A stretch of DNA of 44,519 bases from Phocaeicola faecicola (GCF_013618865.1 NZ_JABSOE010000036.1:1-44519); one strand, 5' to 3'. Shown: positions 1 to 7,582, numbered from the stretch's first letter. Program-made: numbers and translations. Notes: generated from the letters alone by a model not told the origin.

Positions 1-138
1 CCAAAATTCATGAACATGACAAATAAACTGATATTACCAGTGGAGAGCCGTATGCAGGGAGACCTGCACGTACGGTTCGGGGGCAGGTTATGGGAAACCT
101 ACCACCGAAAGGTGGCAAGGCGTCCATCACCGAGCCTA
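1..138 (+). mobile_element. Group II intron, 3' end (domains V and VI)
   Basis: Positions 45-78 form a textbook 34-nt group II intron domain V: it opens GAGCCGTATG, has a 4-bp CAGG/CCTG distal stem capped by a GAGA loop, and closes CACGTACGGTTC. A second hairpin follows (AGGTT at 85-89 with AACCT at 96-100) with an unpaired A at 101, flanked by GG/CC, which suits domain VI and its branch-point A. The intron-encoded reverse transcriptase would lie upstream of the window. The 3' splice site is not certain. The branch-point spacing suggests about 108, whereas continuity of the traN protein suggests about 138. Domain V is seen directly; the boundary is inferred. Confidence 0.85.
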
Positions 139-723
139 CACGTGAAGTATGCCAAGGAGCCGCTGCTGCTCAACGTGGAGATGTGCGACTTCATCCACGA
201 TGGAGAGGCGGTGAACCGTCCGAACAATGCGCAGGAGATTTACCTGAAGGAACTGGGCAGCGAGAGTCCGATGCTGGTGCGACTTATCATGAAGTCCATC
301 CACAAGCAGAACAAGCGTGAGGTGAAGCACATCGGCTGCAAGCGTTTCGGCATACAGTACCTGCTGAAAGGTATCTACACGCACAACGGACTGCTGTATT
401 TCCACACGGAAATCAAGAACCAGAGCAACGTGCCGTTTGATGTGGACTACGTGACATGGAAGATTGTGGACAAGAAGGTGGCGAAGCGTACCGCCGTGCA
501 GGAGCAGGTTGTCCTGCCACTCCGTGCGCAGAATTATGCTACCTGCGTGCCTGGCAAAAAGAGCGAGCGCACGGTGTTCACGATGGCGAAGTTCACCATC
601 CCTGACGACAAGTGCCTCGTGGTGGAACTGAATGAGAAGAACGGTGGTCGTCACCAATCCTTCGTGATTGAGAACGAGGATTTGGTGCGTGCCAATACCA
701 TCAACGAACTTCAAGTGCGCTGA
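139..723 (+). CDS. traN: TraN conjugative transfer protein, 3' exon
   Basis: The translated frame from VKYAKEP onward matches the C-terminal two thirds of TraN (DUF4138), a CTnDOT-family mating-apparatus protein of roughly 300-330 residues. Characteristic stretches include FIHDGEAVNRPNN, KRFGIQYLLKGIYTHNG and FTIPDDKCLVVEL. The frame stays open back to an ATG at position 10, but that part overlaps group II intron domain V and is not TraN, so the ATG is not a real start. The true 5' exon lies upstream of the window beyond the intron, and TraN would need splicing to be made whole. It heads a run of tra genes with 4 bases to traO. The exact exon edge lies between about 109 and 139. Confidence 0.85.
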   Translation, partial: HVKYAKEPLLLNVEMCDFIHDGEAVNRPNNAQEIYLKELGSESPMLVRLIMKSIHKQNKREVKHIGCKRFGIQYLLKGIYTHNGLLYFHTEIKNQSNVPFDVDYVTWKIVDKKVAKRTAVQEQVVLPLRAQNYATCVPGKKSERTVFTMAKFTIPDDKCLVVELNEKNGGRHQSFVIENEDLVRANTINELQVR

Positions 724-727
724 CCCT

Positions 728-1303
728 ATGAAGAAGTTTCTTTTTATGATTCTCGCGTCGCTTGCCCTGTTTACGGGGCAGGCGCACGCCCAGCGATGTC
801 TCCCGAAGATGCAGGGCATCGAGGTGAGGGCGAACATGGTGGACGGCTTCAATCCCGGCGGCAATGATGGAGGGTACAGTCTTGGCACGGCTCTCTCCAC
901 CTATACCAAAGGCGGCAACAAGTGGGTGTTCGGTGGTGAGTACCTGCTGAAGAACAAGCCCTACAAGGAGGAGAAGATACCCGTGGCGCAGTTTATGGCG
1001 GAGGGCGGCTACTATCTGAAAGTGCTGTCGGACGCAAGGAAAACGCTCTTTGTCTATGCCGGGGCTTCGGCTCTTTCAGGCTATGAGACGGTGAACTGGG
1101 GAGACAAGGTGCTGCATGACGGGGCGATGCTCCACGATAAGGATTCCTTCATCTATGGCGGTGCGCTGACACTCGATGTGGAGTTTTATGTGGCCGACCG
1201 TATCGCCCTGCTCGCCAACCTCAGGGAAAGGTGTCTCTGGGGCAACTCCACAGGGCATTTCCATACGCAGTTCGGCGTGGGCGTGAAGTTCATCATTAAC
1301 TGA
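728..1303 (+). CDS. traO: TraO conjugative transfer protein
   Basis: A 191-residue protein with an N-terminal signal peptide (MKKFLFMILASLALF, then AHAQ) and alternating Gly/aromatic-rich strands typical of a small outer-membrane or periplasmic beta-barrel. Length and sequence fit the CTnDOT TraO family, part of the mating apparatus. The ATG at 728 lies 4 bases after the traN stop, so the two are co-transcribed and probably translationally linked. The start is preferred over an upstream in-frame ATG at 668 because that one lies inside traN and would bury the signal peptide. Function within the apparatus is inferred from the family and context. Confidence 0.88.
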   Translation: MKKFLFMILASLALFTGQAHAQRCLPKMQGIEVRANMVDGFNPGGNDGGYSLGTALSTYTKGGNKWVFGGEYLLKNKPYKEEKIPVAQFMAEGGYYLKVLSDARKTLFVYAGASALSGYETVNWGDKVLHDGAMLHDKDSFIYGGALTLDVEFYVADRIALLANLRERCLWGNSTGHFHTQFGVGVKFIIN

Positions 1304-1311
1304 CGGAGCGC

Positions 1312-2184
1312 ATGGAGATTGACGCATTGAGGCAGATACCACTGGAGGACTTTCTCGCACGTTTAGGGCATGAGCCTGTCCGAAGAAGGGGTAATGAATG
1401 GTGGTATGCCGCACCTTACCGCACGGAGCGCACTCCCTCGTTTCGTGTGAACGTGGACAAGCAGCTTTGGTATGACTTCGGTCTGGGCAAGGGCGGCGAC
1501 ATCTTCACGCTGGCAGGCGAGTTTGTCCACAGTTGCGACTTCATGGAGCAGGCAAAGTTCATCACGGAAGCGGGCATCGTTCCGCTTCCGCAGACAGAAC
1601 CTCGCCCTCATAAAGCCGTGGGAAAGAAGCCTGCCTTTGAGGAGGTGGAGGTAAGGGCGTTAAGTCATCGGGCATTGCTCTCGTATTTGGAGGAACGTGG
1701 CGTTGCTTCGGCGATTGCTGGGCGGCATTGCAAGGAAGTCCATTTCCGGCTCAACGGCAAGCGGTATTTTGCCATCGGTTTCGGGAATCGCAGCGGTGGA
1801 TTTGAACTGCGCAACCGCTTCTTCAAGGGTTGCATACCGCCGAAGGACATCACGCTGACGAAGTATGGAAGCTCTCGCTGCCACCTCTACGAGGGATTTA
1901 TGGATTGGCTATCTGCGCTGGCTCTGGGCATCGGACATGCGGAGGACAGCCTTGTGCTGAACTCCGTAGCCAATGCGGACAAGGCAATACCTGCCTTGGA
2001 GAACTACCACGAGATAGTCTGCCACCTCGATCATGACGAGGCGGGGCGCAGGACGGTGGGAGTCTTGCGGAAACGGTTCGGTGAGCGTGTGGCAGACCAT
2101 TCCGGACGCTATTCGGGCTACAAGGACTTGAACGAGTACCTTGTGGCCAAACAGAAAATCAGTAACCATCAAAACAAAGAATGA
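1312..2184 (+). CDS. traP: TraP, toprim DNA primase-like conjugation protein
   Basis: A 290-residue TraP-type primase, expected to prime complementary-strand synthesis after single-stranded transfer. The N-terminal 80 residues look like a CHC2 primase module (WWYAAPYRTERTPSF, then LWYDFGLGKGGDIFTLAGEF), but the usual zinc-binding Cys/His residues are absent: APYRTERTPSF replaces the CPFH form. The C-terminal half is a toprim fold with LYEGFMDWLSAL carrying the catalytic Glu and a DxD metal motif in CHLDHDEAGRRT. It starts 8 bases after traO. Its stop overlaps the traQ start as ATGA, which indicates translational coupling. Confidence 0.88.
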   Translation: MEIDALRQIPLEDFLARLGHEPVRRRGNEWWYAAPYRTERTPSFRVNVDKQLWYDFGLGKGGDIFTLAGEFVHSCDFMEQAKFITEAGIVPLPQTEPRPHKAVGKKPAFEEVEVRALSHRALLSYLEERGVASAIAGRHCKEVHFRLNGKRYFAIGFGNRSGGFELRNRFFKGCIPPKDITLTKYGSSRCHLYEGFMDWLSALALGIGHAEDSLVLNSVANADKAIPALENYHEIVCHLDHDEAGRRTVGVLRKRFGERVADHSGRYSGYKDLNEYLVAKQKISNHQNKE

Positions 2185-2696
2185 CAATGAACATCAAGAA
2201 TAACAAGAACAACAAGACCCTGAGAGTGAAACTTTTGAGTATGGCAACCGTCCTGTTCGTGGGGCTGATGGGGTGTTTCCTCGCCTCCTGCGATGGCGAG
2301 CTGGACATACAGCAGTCTTATCCGTTCACGGTGGAGACGATGCCCGTACCGGGCAAGGTGACGAAGGGGCAGACGGTGGAGATACGCTGCGAGATGAAGA
2401 AGGAGGGCAACTATGCCAATGCGCTCTACACCATCCGCTATTTCCAGTTTGAGGGTGAGGGTACGCTGAAGATGGACAACGGTATTACGTTCCTGCCCAA
2501 CGACCGCTACCTGCTCGAGAACGAGAAGTTCCGCCTGTACTACACTTCGGGATGCAGCGAGGCGCAGAACTTCATCGTGGTGGTGGAGGACAATTTCGGG
2601 AATGCCTACGAGCTGGAGTTTGACTTCAACAACCAGAATGTGAAGGACGAAACGCTGTCCGTAGTTCCCATCGGTAACTTCAAACCCTTGTCGTGA
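2181..2696 (+). CDS. traQ: TraQ conjugative transfer lipoprotein (DUF3872)
   Basis: A 171-residue protein of the TraQ/DUF3872 family found at the end of CTnDOT-type tra operons. Positively charged residues precede a hydrophobic segment and a lipobox (FLASC, Cys at residue 37), so it is probably an outer-membrane-facing lipoprotein. The remainder is beta-rich (EIRCEMKKEGNY, TIRYFQFEGEGTL, NFIVVVEDNFGN), like an immunoglobulin-type sandwich. ATG at 2181 overlaps the traP stop; a second ATG at 2187 is an equally good start. Role in mating-pair formation is inferred from the family. Confidence 0.85.
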   Translation: MTMNIKNNKNNKTLRVKLLSMATVLFVGLMGCFLASCDGELDIQQSYPFTVETMPVPGKVTKGQTVEIRCEMKKEGNYANALYTIRYFQFEGEGTLKMDNGITFLPNDRYLLENEKFRLYYTSGCSEAQNFIVVVEDNFGNAYELEFDFNNQNVKDETLSVVPIGNFKPLS

Positions 2697-3211
2697 TGAT
2701 GCGGATATTCATGGCTATCTGCTGTGCATTCCTGACGGTCAGCCCTCTGCTTGCACAGGGCGACCGCATGGAGGCGGCAAGGATATATCGCCTGCCCCGG
2801 TTTGAGAGGGCGGTGCGCTGTATCAAGTTCTTTGAGGGGTGGCACACCGAAAAACATCATCCGTACGTTGGATATGGTCATCAGTTGCAACCGGGCGAGA
2901 GGTATTCGGCAAGGACAATGACACGCAGGCAGGGCGAGGCGTTGCTGCGGAAGGATTTGAGGAAGTTCTGTGCCATGTTCCGCAAGTTCGGGAAAGATTC
3001 TCTCTTGCTTGCCACACTTGCCTACAATGTCGGTCCGTATAGGCTCTTGGGAAGCGACAAAATACCCAAAAGCAAGTTGATAAGGAAGTTAGAGGCAGGC
3101 GACCGCAACATCTATCAGGAGTACATCGCTTTCTGCAACTACAAGGGGAAACGGCACGCCATGCTGCTTAAACGCAGGAAAGCGGAGTTTGCGCTGCTGT
3201 ATGTACCCTGA
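2696..3211 (+). CDS. GH24-like lysozyme of the conjugation operon
   Basis: A secreted muramidase of about 171 residues, expected to open peptidoglycan locally for the mating channel. A signal peptide (FMAICCAFLTVSPLLAQ) precedes a phage-lysozyme-like core: the likely catalytic Glu lies in KFFEGWH, followed by PYVGYGHQL, equivalent to the TIGYGH motif. LLATLAYNVGP matches the conserved helix of these enzymes. Starts at 2693 (GTG), 2696 and 2699 (ATG) are all possible; 2696 overlaps the traQ stop as TGATG, so coupling is likely. It is the last gene of the tra run. Confidence 0.85.
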   Translation: MMRIFMAICCAFLTVSPLLAQGDRMEAARIYRLPRFERAVRCIKFFEGWHTEKHHPYVGYGHQLQPGERYSARTMTRRQGEALLRKDLRKFCAMFRKFGKDSLLLATLAYNVGPYRLLGSDKIPKSKLIRKLEAGDRNIYQEYIAFCNYKGKRHAMLLKRRKAEFALLYVP

Positions 3212-3231
3212 CGCAACTGACAAATTGACAA

Positions 3232-3268
3232 CAAAATCCGTGTCTTGTTCAAATTGGCACGGATTTTG
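3232..3268 (+). terminator. Hairpin after the tra operon
   Basis: An 11-bp perfect inverted repeat (CAAAATCCGTG at 3232-3242 and CACGGATTTTG at 3258-3268) lies 21 bases after the lysozyme stop. The Ts fall within the 3' arm, so it may act as a terminator or as an mRNA 3'-end stabiliser. Confidence 0.55.
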
Positions 3269-3576
3269 CATATTGCTAATAGACAATTTTAGGATTTTCT
3301 CGTTATTTGACATCGTTGAACCATTTTTGCCAATCGGTTTCCAAAATGCACTTCAAATAGTAAGTGTAGTGAGAGCATTACATGAAATAGTTATTTACCG
3401 TAAAAAGTATAGCGAATATATGAAGAGAATATTTTGGATAATTCAGAAAGGGACAACAAGAATGTTTAGACATATCAAAGCGTTGGGGGTTATGGAAACG
3501 AAGCAGAAATGTGTAGTCAACGTTATGAGATAATCATTCCCCTTCCACCAAAAATAACGACTCAATATATTTTCCT

Positions 3577-3604
3577 CCGCAAGTTTTTACTTGCGGATTT
3601 TTTA
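3577..3604 (+). terminator. Intrinsic terminator
   Basis: CCGCAAGT (3577-3584), a TTTT loop and ACTTGCGG (3589-3596) are followed by ATTTTTTTATT. The form is strong and canonical, for rightward transcription leaving the tra operon. The 365 bases between the lysozyme and this point hold no gene I can support. Confidence 0.85.
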
Positions 3605-3676
3605 TTCATCGTAGATTGGTACATAGGTTTCTTTGCTACTTTCTTTTTCCGCTTGTCCTGCTCATGAAAGAAAGTA

Positions 3677-3692
3677 GGCGGCTTGCGCCGCC
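3677..3692 (-). terminator. Terminator of the leftward accessory operon
   Basis: GGCGGC, TTGC and GCCGCC form a 6-bp GC-only hairpin just beyond the last leftward gene. On the - strand a TACTTTCTTTC stretch follows it. Together with the terminator at 3577 it separates the two convergent operons. Confidence 0.6.
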
Positions 3693-3698
3693 CACCTC

Positions 3699-4013
3699 TC
3701 AAAAGTGTGTATAGAGTCCGGTCACTTGTGTGAAGACCTCCTCCAACATATCAAAGAAGATGCCTTCATGTACTTCTACGTCCTTCGACTTGCTCTCGAA
3801 GGTCTTCTTGCTGAACGTCTTGCGGAAGAAACGCATGTTGTAGAGGTCAGTCCCTGCATCATAGATGATGTCAAGGCGGTTGGCACTGGTCTTGTTCCTC
3901 GCAAGGCTCATGCGCAGTCCGTTACCCATATCCACAAAATCCTTGCTGCCTGTCATGACGGCAAAACGCTTGCCGCCAATCTGCTCCAATATAGTCCGTG
4001 CTATCGTATTCAT
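3699..4013 (-). CDS. Conserved small conjugative-transposon protein
   Basis: A 104-residue soluble protein with no signal peptide. I do not recognise a named domain. The pattern (IARTILEQIGGKRFAVMTGSK, SLARNKTSANRLDIIYD, YNMRFF, a Lys/Ser-rich linker, then FFDMLEEVFTQVTGLYT) is like small proteins repeatedly found in the leftward accessory cluster of CTnDOT-type elements. It is the last gene of the cluster, 57 bases after the preceding gene, and is followed by a hairpin terminator. Confidence 0.7.
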   Translation of the reverse strand: MNTIARTILEQIGGKRFAVMTGSKDFVDMGNGLRMSLARNKTSANRLDIIYDAGTDLYNMRFFRKTFSKKTFESKSKDVEVHEGIFFDMLEEVFTQVTGLYTHF

Positions 4014-4070
4014 TGCCTTTTGGTTTTAGGTTTAGGCGGTGTCCGCACCGCCTAAACGCAAGTAAATTTC

Positions 4071-4316
4071 TCAATACTCTAATTTCTCAGTGATAGAAGT
4101 GTACTTCTCCAACCACTCTTTCAGACATTCCATGTTGTACTCGCTCGTTATGACTGCCGTGTGGCTGTCAATGGCGGTGAAACGGCTGCTCTCGTAGTTG
4201 TCTATCCACCCCTTTAAGGTGGAAACTCCCCATGCTTCGGCATCGTCAAATATTCCGTCCAATGTAGTGATTGGCTCGCAGAACCTGACAATCAGTGTTT
4301 GATAGGTCTCGCTCAT
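4071..4316 (-). CDS. Small acidic conjugative-transposon protein
   Basis: An 81-residue acidic, Trp/Tyr-containing protein (MSETYQTLIVRFCEP, AEAWGVSTLKGWIDNYE, ECLKEWLEKYTSITEKLEY) without signal peptide or recognisable domain. The ATG at 4316 is chosen because it overlaps the upstream stop as ATGA; an upstream in-frame start at 4343 would overlap the previous gene by 31 bases. Function unknown; membership of the transposon accessory operon is the main clue. Confidence 0.65.
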   Translation of the reverse strand: MSETYQTLIVRFCEPITTLDGIFDDAEAWGVSTLKGWIDNYESSRFTAIDSHTAVITSEYNMECLKEWLEKYTSITEKLEY

Positions 4317-4558
4317 AGTCTGTCCTCCTTCTTTTTCAACCACTCGTCACGCTTCTGTCGGCACTCGTCCAACGTGGGCTTTACGCAGGAGAAAAGTTCT
4401 CCGTCCGTGTGGCGGTAGTCGTATTGCACAAGGGTACGCTTGCGTCTGCCGATACCCGATTGACGTGTTGTTGAGCCTTGGCGAAAAAATCTCTCGTACT
4501 TCTCAGTACCTGCCGCTGTGCAGGTACTGAGTCCGTTGATGGTCATTTGTGTAGTCAT
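4313..4558 (-). CDS. DUF3873-like conjugative-transposon protein
   Basis: An 81-residue basic protein resembling the DUF3873 family of Bacteroidales mobile elements: MTINGLSTCTAAGTEKYE, then TLVQYDYRHTDGELFSCVKPTL and a Cys/Lys-rich tail. The start at 4558 is preferred because residues upstream of it in the open frame are an out-of-frame reading of the neighbouring PcfJ-like gene. The stop overlaps the next start. Biochemical role unknown; the family assignment is from memory of its motifs. Confidence 0.7.
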   Translation of the reverse strand: MTTQMTINGLSTCTAAGTEKYERFFRQGSTTRQSGIGRRKRTLVQYDYRHTDGELFSCVKPTLDECRQKRDEWLKKKEDRL

Positions 4559-4569
4559 AATCGTTTCTA

Positions 4570-5835
4570 TTACGCTGCCTTCATCCGCTGACGGATAAGG
4601 TTGATGTTGTTGTTTACAAGATTGATGATGCGGTCGTGATACTCGGTGTTGGCATTGCACGCTCCTCGGCTCTGAACCACTTGGAGGGTCTTCAGCGACA
4701 CCTCTATCGTCTCGATGCGCCTGCCGTCAATAGTGGCTGAAAGTATGAGGGAGTCGGCTCGCTTGTAGTACGTGCCTACGCAGTGGTGCATCGCCTTGCC
4801 CTCCAATATCATTTCCTCTACGCTCTCTATTACCTTGACGGAGATGAGTTCATCGGCAAACACAAGTCCGAAGAACATGCCTTTCTCTTTGAGGAACTTC
4901 TTCTCATCCTTGATAGCCTGCTCTCGTTCCTCCGCTGTCCGCTCTCGCTGCAACTGCTCCTGCCTTTTCGCTGCCAACTTGTCGTGGAGGGCTTTGAGGT
5001 CGGTCGGGCAGACGTATTTCGGTTGACGTATGTCCTTGCCAAAGTGGCGCAGGAGGTCTATCGTGTCGCACCATAGAGAGCCGTCGGGAATGGTGTAGCC
5101 GTTGCGGATGCAGATTTTCACGGATGCCCAATAGTTTTCGATGTTGCAGGAGGAGTTGAGGTAGTGGCGCAGCATGGGGTGTTGCCCTGCCTTTATCAGC
5201 GTTTCCGCACGGCTGTCAGACAAGAGTGCAGGGATGAGTTTCGTGGGTACGATGTCGTGGAAGTCACCTCGGAAGCCGTTCCTGCGCAGCTCGTCCACCA
5301 CCTTGTATTCGGGGCAGAGGGGCATGTGGGCGATATGCTGGTAGGCAAGGTTGTCGCCACGGATTGCCATGGGTGAGGCAAAGGTGAAGGTGTCTATGTA
5401 CCTGCCCAACGTGCGCTGTATGGCTACGATGGTGCGCTTGCCCTGCCTGTTCCACCAATAGCCGCCTATCTCAAGGGCAGTGGGAGTAGCCTTGCAGCCT
5501 TTCTCCATTTCCACGATGAGGAGGTACATGCGCAGCACTTGATACTCTCCGCAGGTGGTGAGTAGGGTGAAATACTGCTTCTGCTGCAACTTGCGCTCCA
5601 AGGTGTTCTTCACCTGCAGGCGTACCTTGCAGTGGGGGCAGGTGCAGGTGCGTGCTGTGCCGTCTGTCTGCCATGTGTGTCCGCAGTCCATGCAGGTGGT
5701 TCGTCCTTTGGGTAGCCGGTAGGCATAGTGGTCCACACACTCACGGAATGCCCATTTCAGTTGTCGCTTGCTGATGGGGCGCAGGTGCCTGCTCTCGGCA
5801 AGCACCGCTTTCTCAAACTTGTTTCTCGGTCTCAT
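4570..5835 (-). CDS. PcfJ-like protein
   Basis: A 421-residue protein of the PcfJ-like family, named after a conjugation-plasmid gene and usually paired with PcfK. Near the N terminus is a zinc-ribbon-like group (CMDCGHTW, then CTCPHC). Residues about 280-320 are a charged coiled region (QEQLQRERTAEEREQAIKDE). The C-terminal domain carries the family motif MHHCVGTYYKRADSLILSA and IETIEVSLKTLQVVQSRG. It overlaps the pcfK-like stop by four bases. The molecular role of the family is not established; DNA or RNA handling during transfer is a guess based on the zinc ribbon and context. Confidence 0.82.
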   Translation of the reverse strand: MRPRNKFEKAVLAESRHLRPISKRQLKWAFRECVDHYAYRLPKGRTTCMDCGHTWQTDGTARTCTCPHCKVRLQVKNTLERKLQQKQYFTLLTTCGEYQVLRMYLLIVEMEKGCKATPTALEIGGYWWNRQGKRTIVAIQRTLGRYIDTFTFASPMAIRGDNLAYQHIAHMPLCPEYKVVDELRRNGFRGDFHDIVPTKLIPALLSDSRAETLIKAGQHPMLRHYLNSSCNIENYWASVKICIRNGYTIPDGSLWCDTIDLLRHFGKDIRQPKYVCPTDLKALHDKLAAKRQEQLQRERTAEEREQAIKDEKKFLKEKGMFFGLVFADELISVKVIESVEEMILEGKAMHHCVGTYYKRADSLILSATIDGRRIETIEVSLKTLQVVQSRGACNANTEYHDRIINLVNNNINLIRQRMKAA

Positions 5836-6254
5836 ACGTCAAAATCGAATAAGGAGGGTTCAACTTGGGGTTTCTGTGGCTTGGCTGCCCTTGCTCTCTG
5901 TCGGTTCTGCATCTTGCGCAGTTCCTCGTCTTGGTATTGGCGGATGGCTCGCTGACGTGCTTCCGCCTTCTCCTCAGCGGTGAGTTCCACTACATGGTTC
6001 ACGGCTATCTGACATTGCAGGGGCTTGCCTACCTCTATCTCGTTCTCGTCATAGTAGTGTACGGCTTGTCCGTAAATCTCTCCGTCTGAAAAGCCGTTGC
6101 AGCCGCTCTTCTGCACGTAGTTCAGAATGTAGGTGATGCAGTCGTCGATGTTCTTGGCAGGGTTGCGGTAGTTCTTGGCGAAGAGTTCGTCCTCCGCTGC
6201 ACGCTGCTCCAAGTACATCTGTATCGTTCTCTTGAAATGGTCTGTTCCTTTCAT
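5832..6254 (-). CDS. PcfK-like protein
   Basis: A 140-residue protein of the PcfK-like family, the usual upstream partner of PcfJ. The N-terminal half is helical (HFKRTIQMYLEQRAAEDELFA, then NIDDCITYILNYVQKSGCNGF). The C-terminal third is a highly charged helix ending in a short FDFDV tail, a shape reminiscent of protein-docking motifs. Its stop overlaps the next start as ATGA, so the two are probably made in fixed proportion. Confidence 0.8.
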   Translation of the reverse strand: MKGTDHFKRTIQMYLEQRAAEDELFAKNYRNPAKNIDDCITYILNYVQKSGCNGFSDGEIYGQAVHYYDENEIEVGKPLQCQIAVNHVVELTAEEKAEARQRAIRQYQDEELRKMQNRQRARAAKPQKPQVEPSLFDFDV

Positions 6255-6267
6255 GTCGCTTGCTGTT

Positions 6268-6516
6268 TTATAGGTTATTGTTCTTGTAAAGTATCTCGCA
6301 GTCCTCCACCTCGGTGGGTAGTCCGAAGAGGGGGTAGTGGCTGAAATAGGGGTGCGTGCTGCCGTCCTCGTCCATGAGGGGCGAAACGATTTCCACCTGC
6401 CATTTACTGACCCACTCGTCCACCATTCGGATTTCCTCGTCTGTCAGTGCCGTTGCATCGCCATTGATGAGGTAGCACAAACTCCATGTGGGTATCTTCT
6501 CTGTCGTTCTGTTCAT
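6268..6516 (-). CDS. Small acidic conjugative-transposon protein
   Basis: An 82-residue acidic protein (IPTWSLCYLINGDATALTDEE, DEWVSKWQVEIVSPL, HYPLFGLPTEVEDCEILY). Similar short proteins are common in Bacteroidales mobile elements and often sit beside PcfK-like genes. I do not recognise a domain with a known activity. It starts 21 bases after the upstream gene's stop and ends 13 bases before the pcfK-like start. Confidence 0.65.
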   Translation of the reverse strand: MNRTTEKIPTWSLCYLINGDATALTDEEIRMVDEWVSKWQVEIVSPLMDEDGSTHPYFSHYPLFGLPTEVEDCEILYKNNNL

Positions 6517-6537
6517 ATCGCTGTCAGTTTATAGGGG

Positions 6538-6759
6538 TTATAACATTCGCTTGATAATCTCTCTGTGGTACTGCGGATTGACCTCGTTGAATAGGAACTC
6601 CACGAAGTCCTGCCGTGCCTCCTTGTTCAGTTCGTGGTACAATTCGCTGAACGTGCTGTGGTTGCCGTTGATGTAGGTTTCCACCATATACTCGAAGATG
6701 TTGTCCACCTCGTAGTACCTGCACTGCTGCGCTGCCGTCTTGCTTGTTCTCTTTGCCAT
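6538..6759 (-). CDS. Small helical conjugative-transposon protein
   Basis: A 73-residue helical protein with a basic N terminus (MAKRTSKTAAQQ) and an acidic, aromatic-rich remainder (FEYMVETYINGNHSTFSELYHEL, DFVEFLFNEVNPQYH). No signal peptide or recognised domain. Its tight spacing (12 bases from the upstream membrane gene) places it in the same operon. Function unknown. Confidence 0.65.
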   Translation of the reverse strand: MAKRTSKTAAQQCRYYEVDNIFEYMVETYINGNHSTFSELYHELNKEARQDFVEFLFNEVNPQYHREIIKRML

Positions 6760-6771
6760 TGCCGTAGGGTG

Positions 6772-6987
6772 TTAAAGGGTGAGTAACCAAAGGAGAAGCC
6801 CGAAGAAGGTGATGAGGGAGAGCATGAGCACTATCACGCTTACCACTACTCGGAACACTCCGTTCACAATCTCTCTGATGACGCTCCAAAGGATGCCTAT
6901 GAGCCATAGGAACGCCTGTACGATGAGGGTGCATATTGCTACCGCCATGTAGTGTGCCGTCTGTCTGATGTCCATTGCTGCTGTCAT
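6772..6987 (-). CDS. Small two-helix membrane protein
   Basis: A 71-residue protein with two hydrophobic segments, about residues 14-36 (MAVAICTLIVQAFLWLIGI) and 43-70 (FRVVVSVIVLMLSLITFFG), joined by a short polar turn. The ATG at 6987 is chosen because it overlaps the upstream stop as ATGA; the longer open frame upstream is a shadow of the preceding gene. It could be a holin-like or entry-exclusion-type protein, but nothing in the sequence proves this. Confidence 0.65.
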   Translation of the reverse strand: MTAAMDIRQTAHYMAVAICTLIVQAFLWLIGILWSVIREIVNGVFRVVVSVIVLMLSLITFFGLLLWLLTL

Positions 6988-7331
6988 TGTCTGTTGCCGT
7001 TTTGAAGTTCCACGATGTTGTCTATCCTGCCGTAAATCACGTTTCTCAGTGCCGTCTTGTCCGCTGCCTGATACTCGCTCCACCTTCCGTATTGGCACAC
7101 AAGGTAGGGTCGGAGCACATCGGAGAAGTCGAATTTCCACCCCATGAGGGGTACTGCGGTCGTGAAGTAGGTGTTGAAGTTCACGTTGTGCGTGAGCCAA
7201 TCCTTCTCCTCTCGGTTCATCTTGCCTCCGTTGTTGAGTTTGTGGCGGAGTCTGTAAACCTTGCTGTCTTGAAGGGTGTCCAGTTCTGGAACTTCCCATT
7301 CGACGAATTTTGTTGCCATTGCTGTTGCCAT
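6984..7331 (-). CDS. Conserved conjugative-transposon protein, first gene of leftward operon
   Basis: A 115-residue soluble protein (KFVEWEVPELDTLQDSKVYRL, KDWLTHNVNFNTYF, PLMGWKFDFSDVLRPYLV). No signal peptide and no domain I recognise; similar proteins occur in related elements. ATG codons at 7331 and 7319 are both possible starts. It leads the leftward operon that runs to 3699, so its promoter should lie in the structured region upstream, though I see no good TAnnTTTG box there. Confidence 0.65.
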   Translation of the reverse strand: MATAMATKFVEWEVPELDTLQDSKVYRLRHKLNNGGKMNREEKDWLTHNVNFNTYFTTAVPLMGWKFDFSDVLRPYLVCQYGRWSEYQAADKTALRNVIYGRIDNIVELQNGNRQ

Positions 7332-7481
7332 ATCCGTTCTGTTTTTATTTTTATATGCGGATCCAAGAGCTGAGGGAGTTGAGTTTCAAAACTTCTTATC
7401 TGCCTCTCGGTTATCCGACATTTTTTTTATGCGTCTTCCTGTCGCATCGGTCGTTTTCGTTTCGGTTGCCCCATCAAGGTA

Positions 7482-7582
7482 GGGATTCGGAAATGCAAGG
7501 TTTTTCGGGAAAAATACTACCCGTAGGGCTGGAGATTTTTCCCGCAAACAGGAGGCTTGACCTTGCATTTCCGGCAAATCCC
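7482..7582. repeat. 101-nt two-part hairpin
   Basis: The outer stem pairs 7482-7501 (GGGATT then CGGAAATGCAAGGT) with 7560-7573 and 7577-7582, interrupted only by a GCA bulge. The inner stem pairs CGGGAAAAAT (7506-7515) with ATTTTTCCCG (7535-7544). About 30 base pairs match in all. It lies 150 bases upstream of the leftward operon and would be in its leader if transcription starts beyond it. Confidence 0.8.

Noticed and set aside
10..138. The frame from ATG at 10 as the N terminus of TraN
   Set aside because: It runs through group II intron domain V, and the encoded residues (VESRMQGDLHVRFGG) are the intron read as protein.
3189..3533. A 114-codon frame after the lysozyme gene
   Set aside because: It starts inside the lysozyme gene in another frame, crosses a hairpin, is AT-rich without domain character, and resembles nothing known.
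3540..3700. Transfer origin between the convergent operons
   Set aside because: Only terminators are visible, and no relaxase gene or nick-site-like repeat is nearby.
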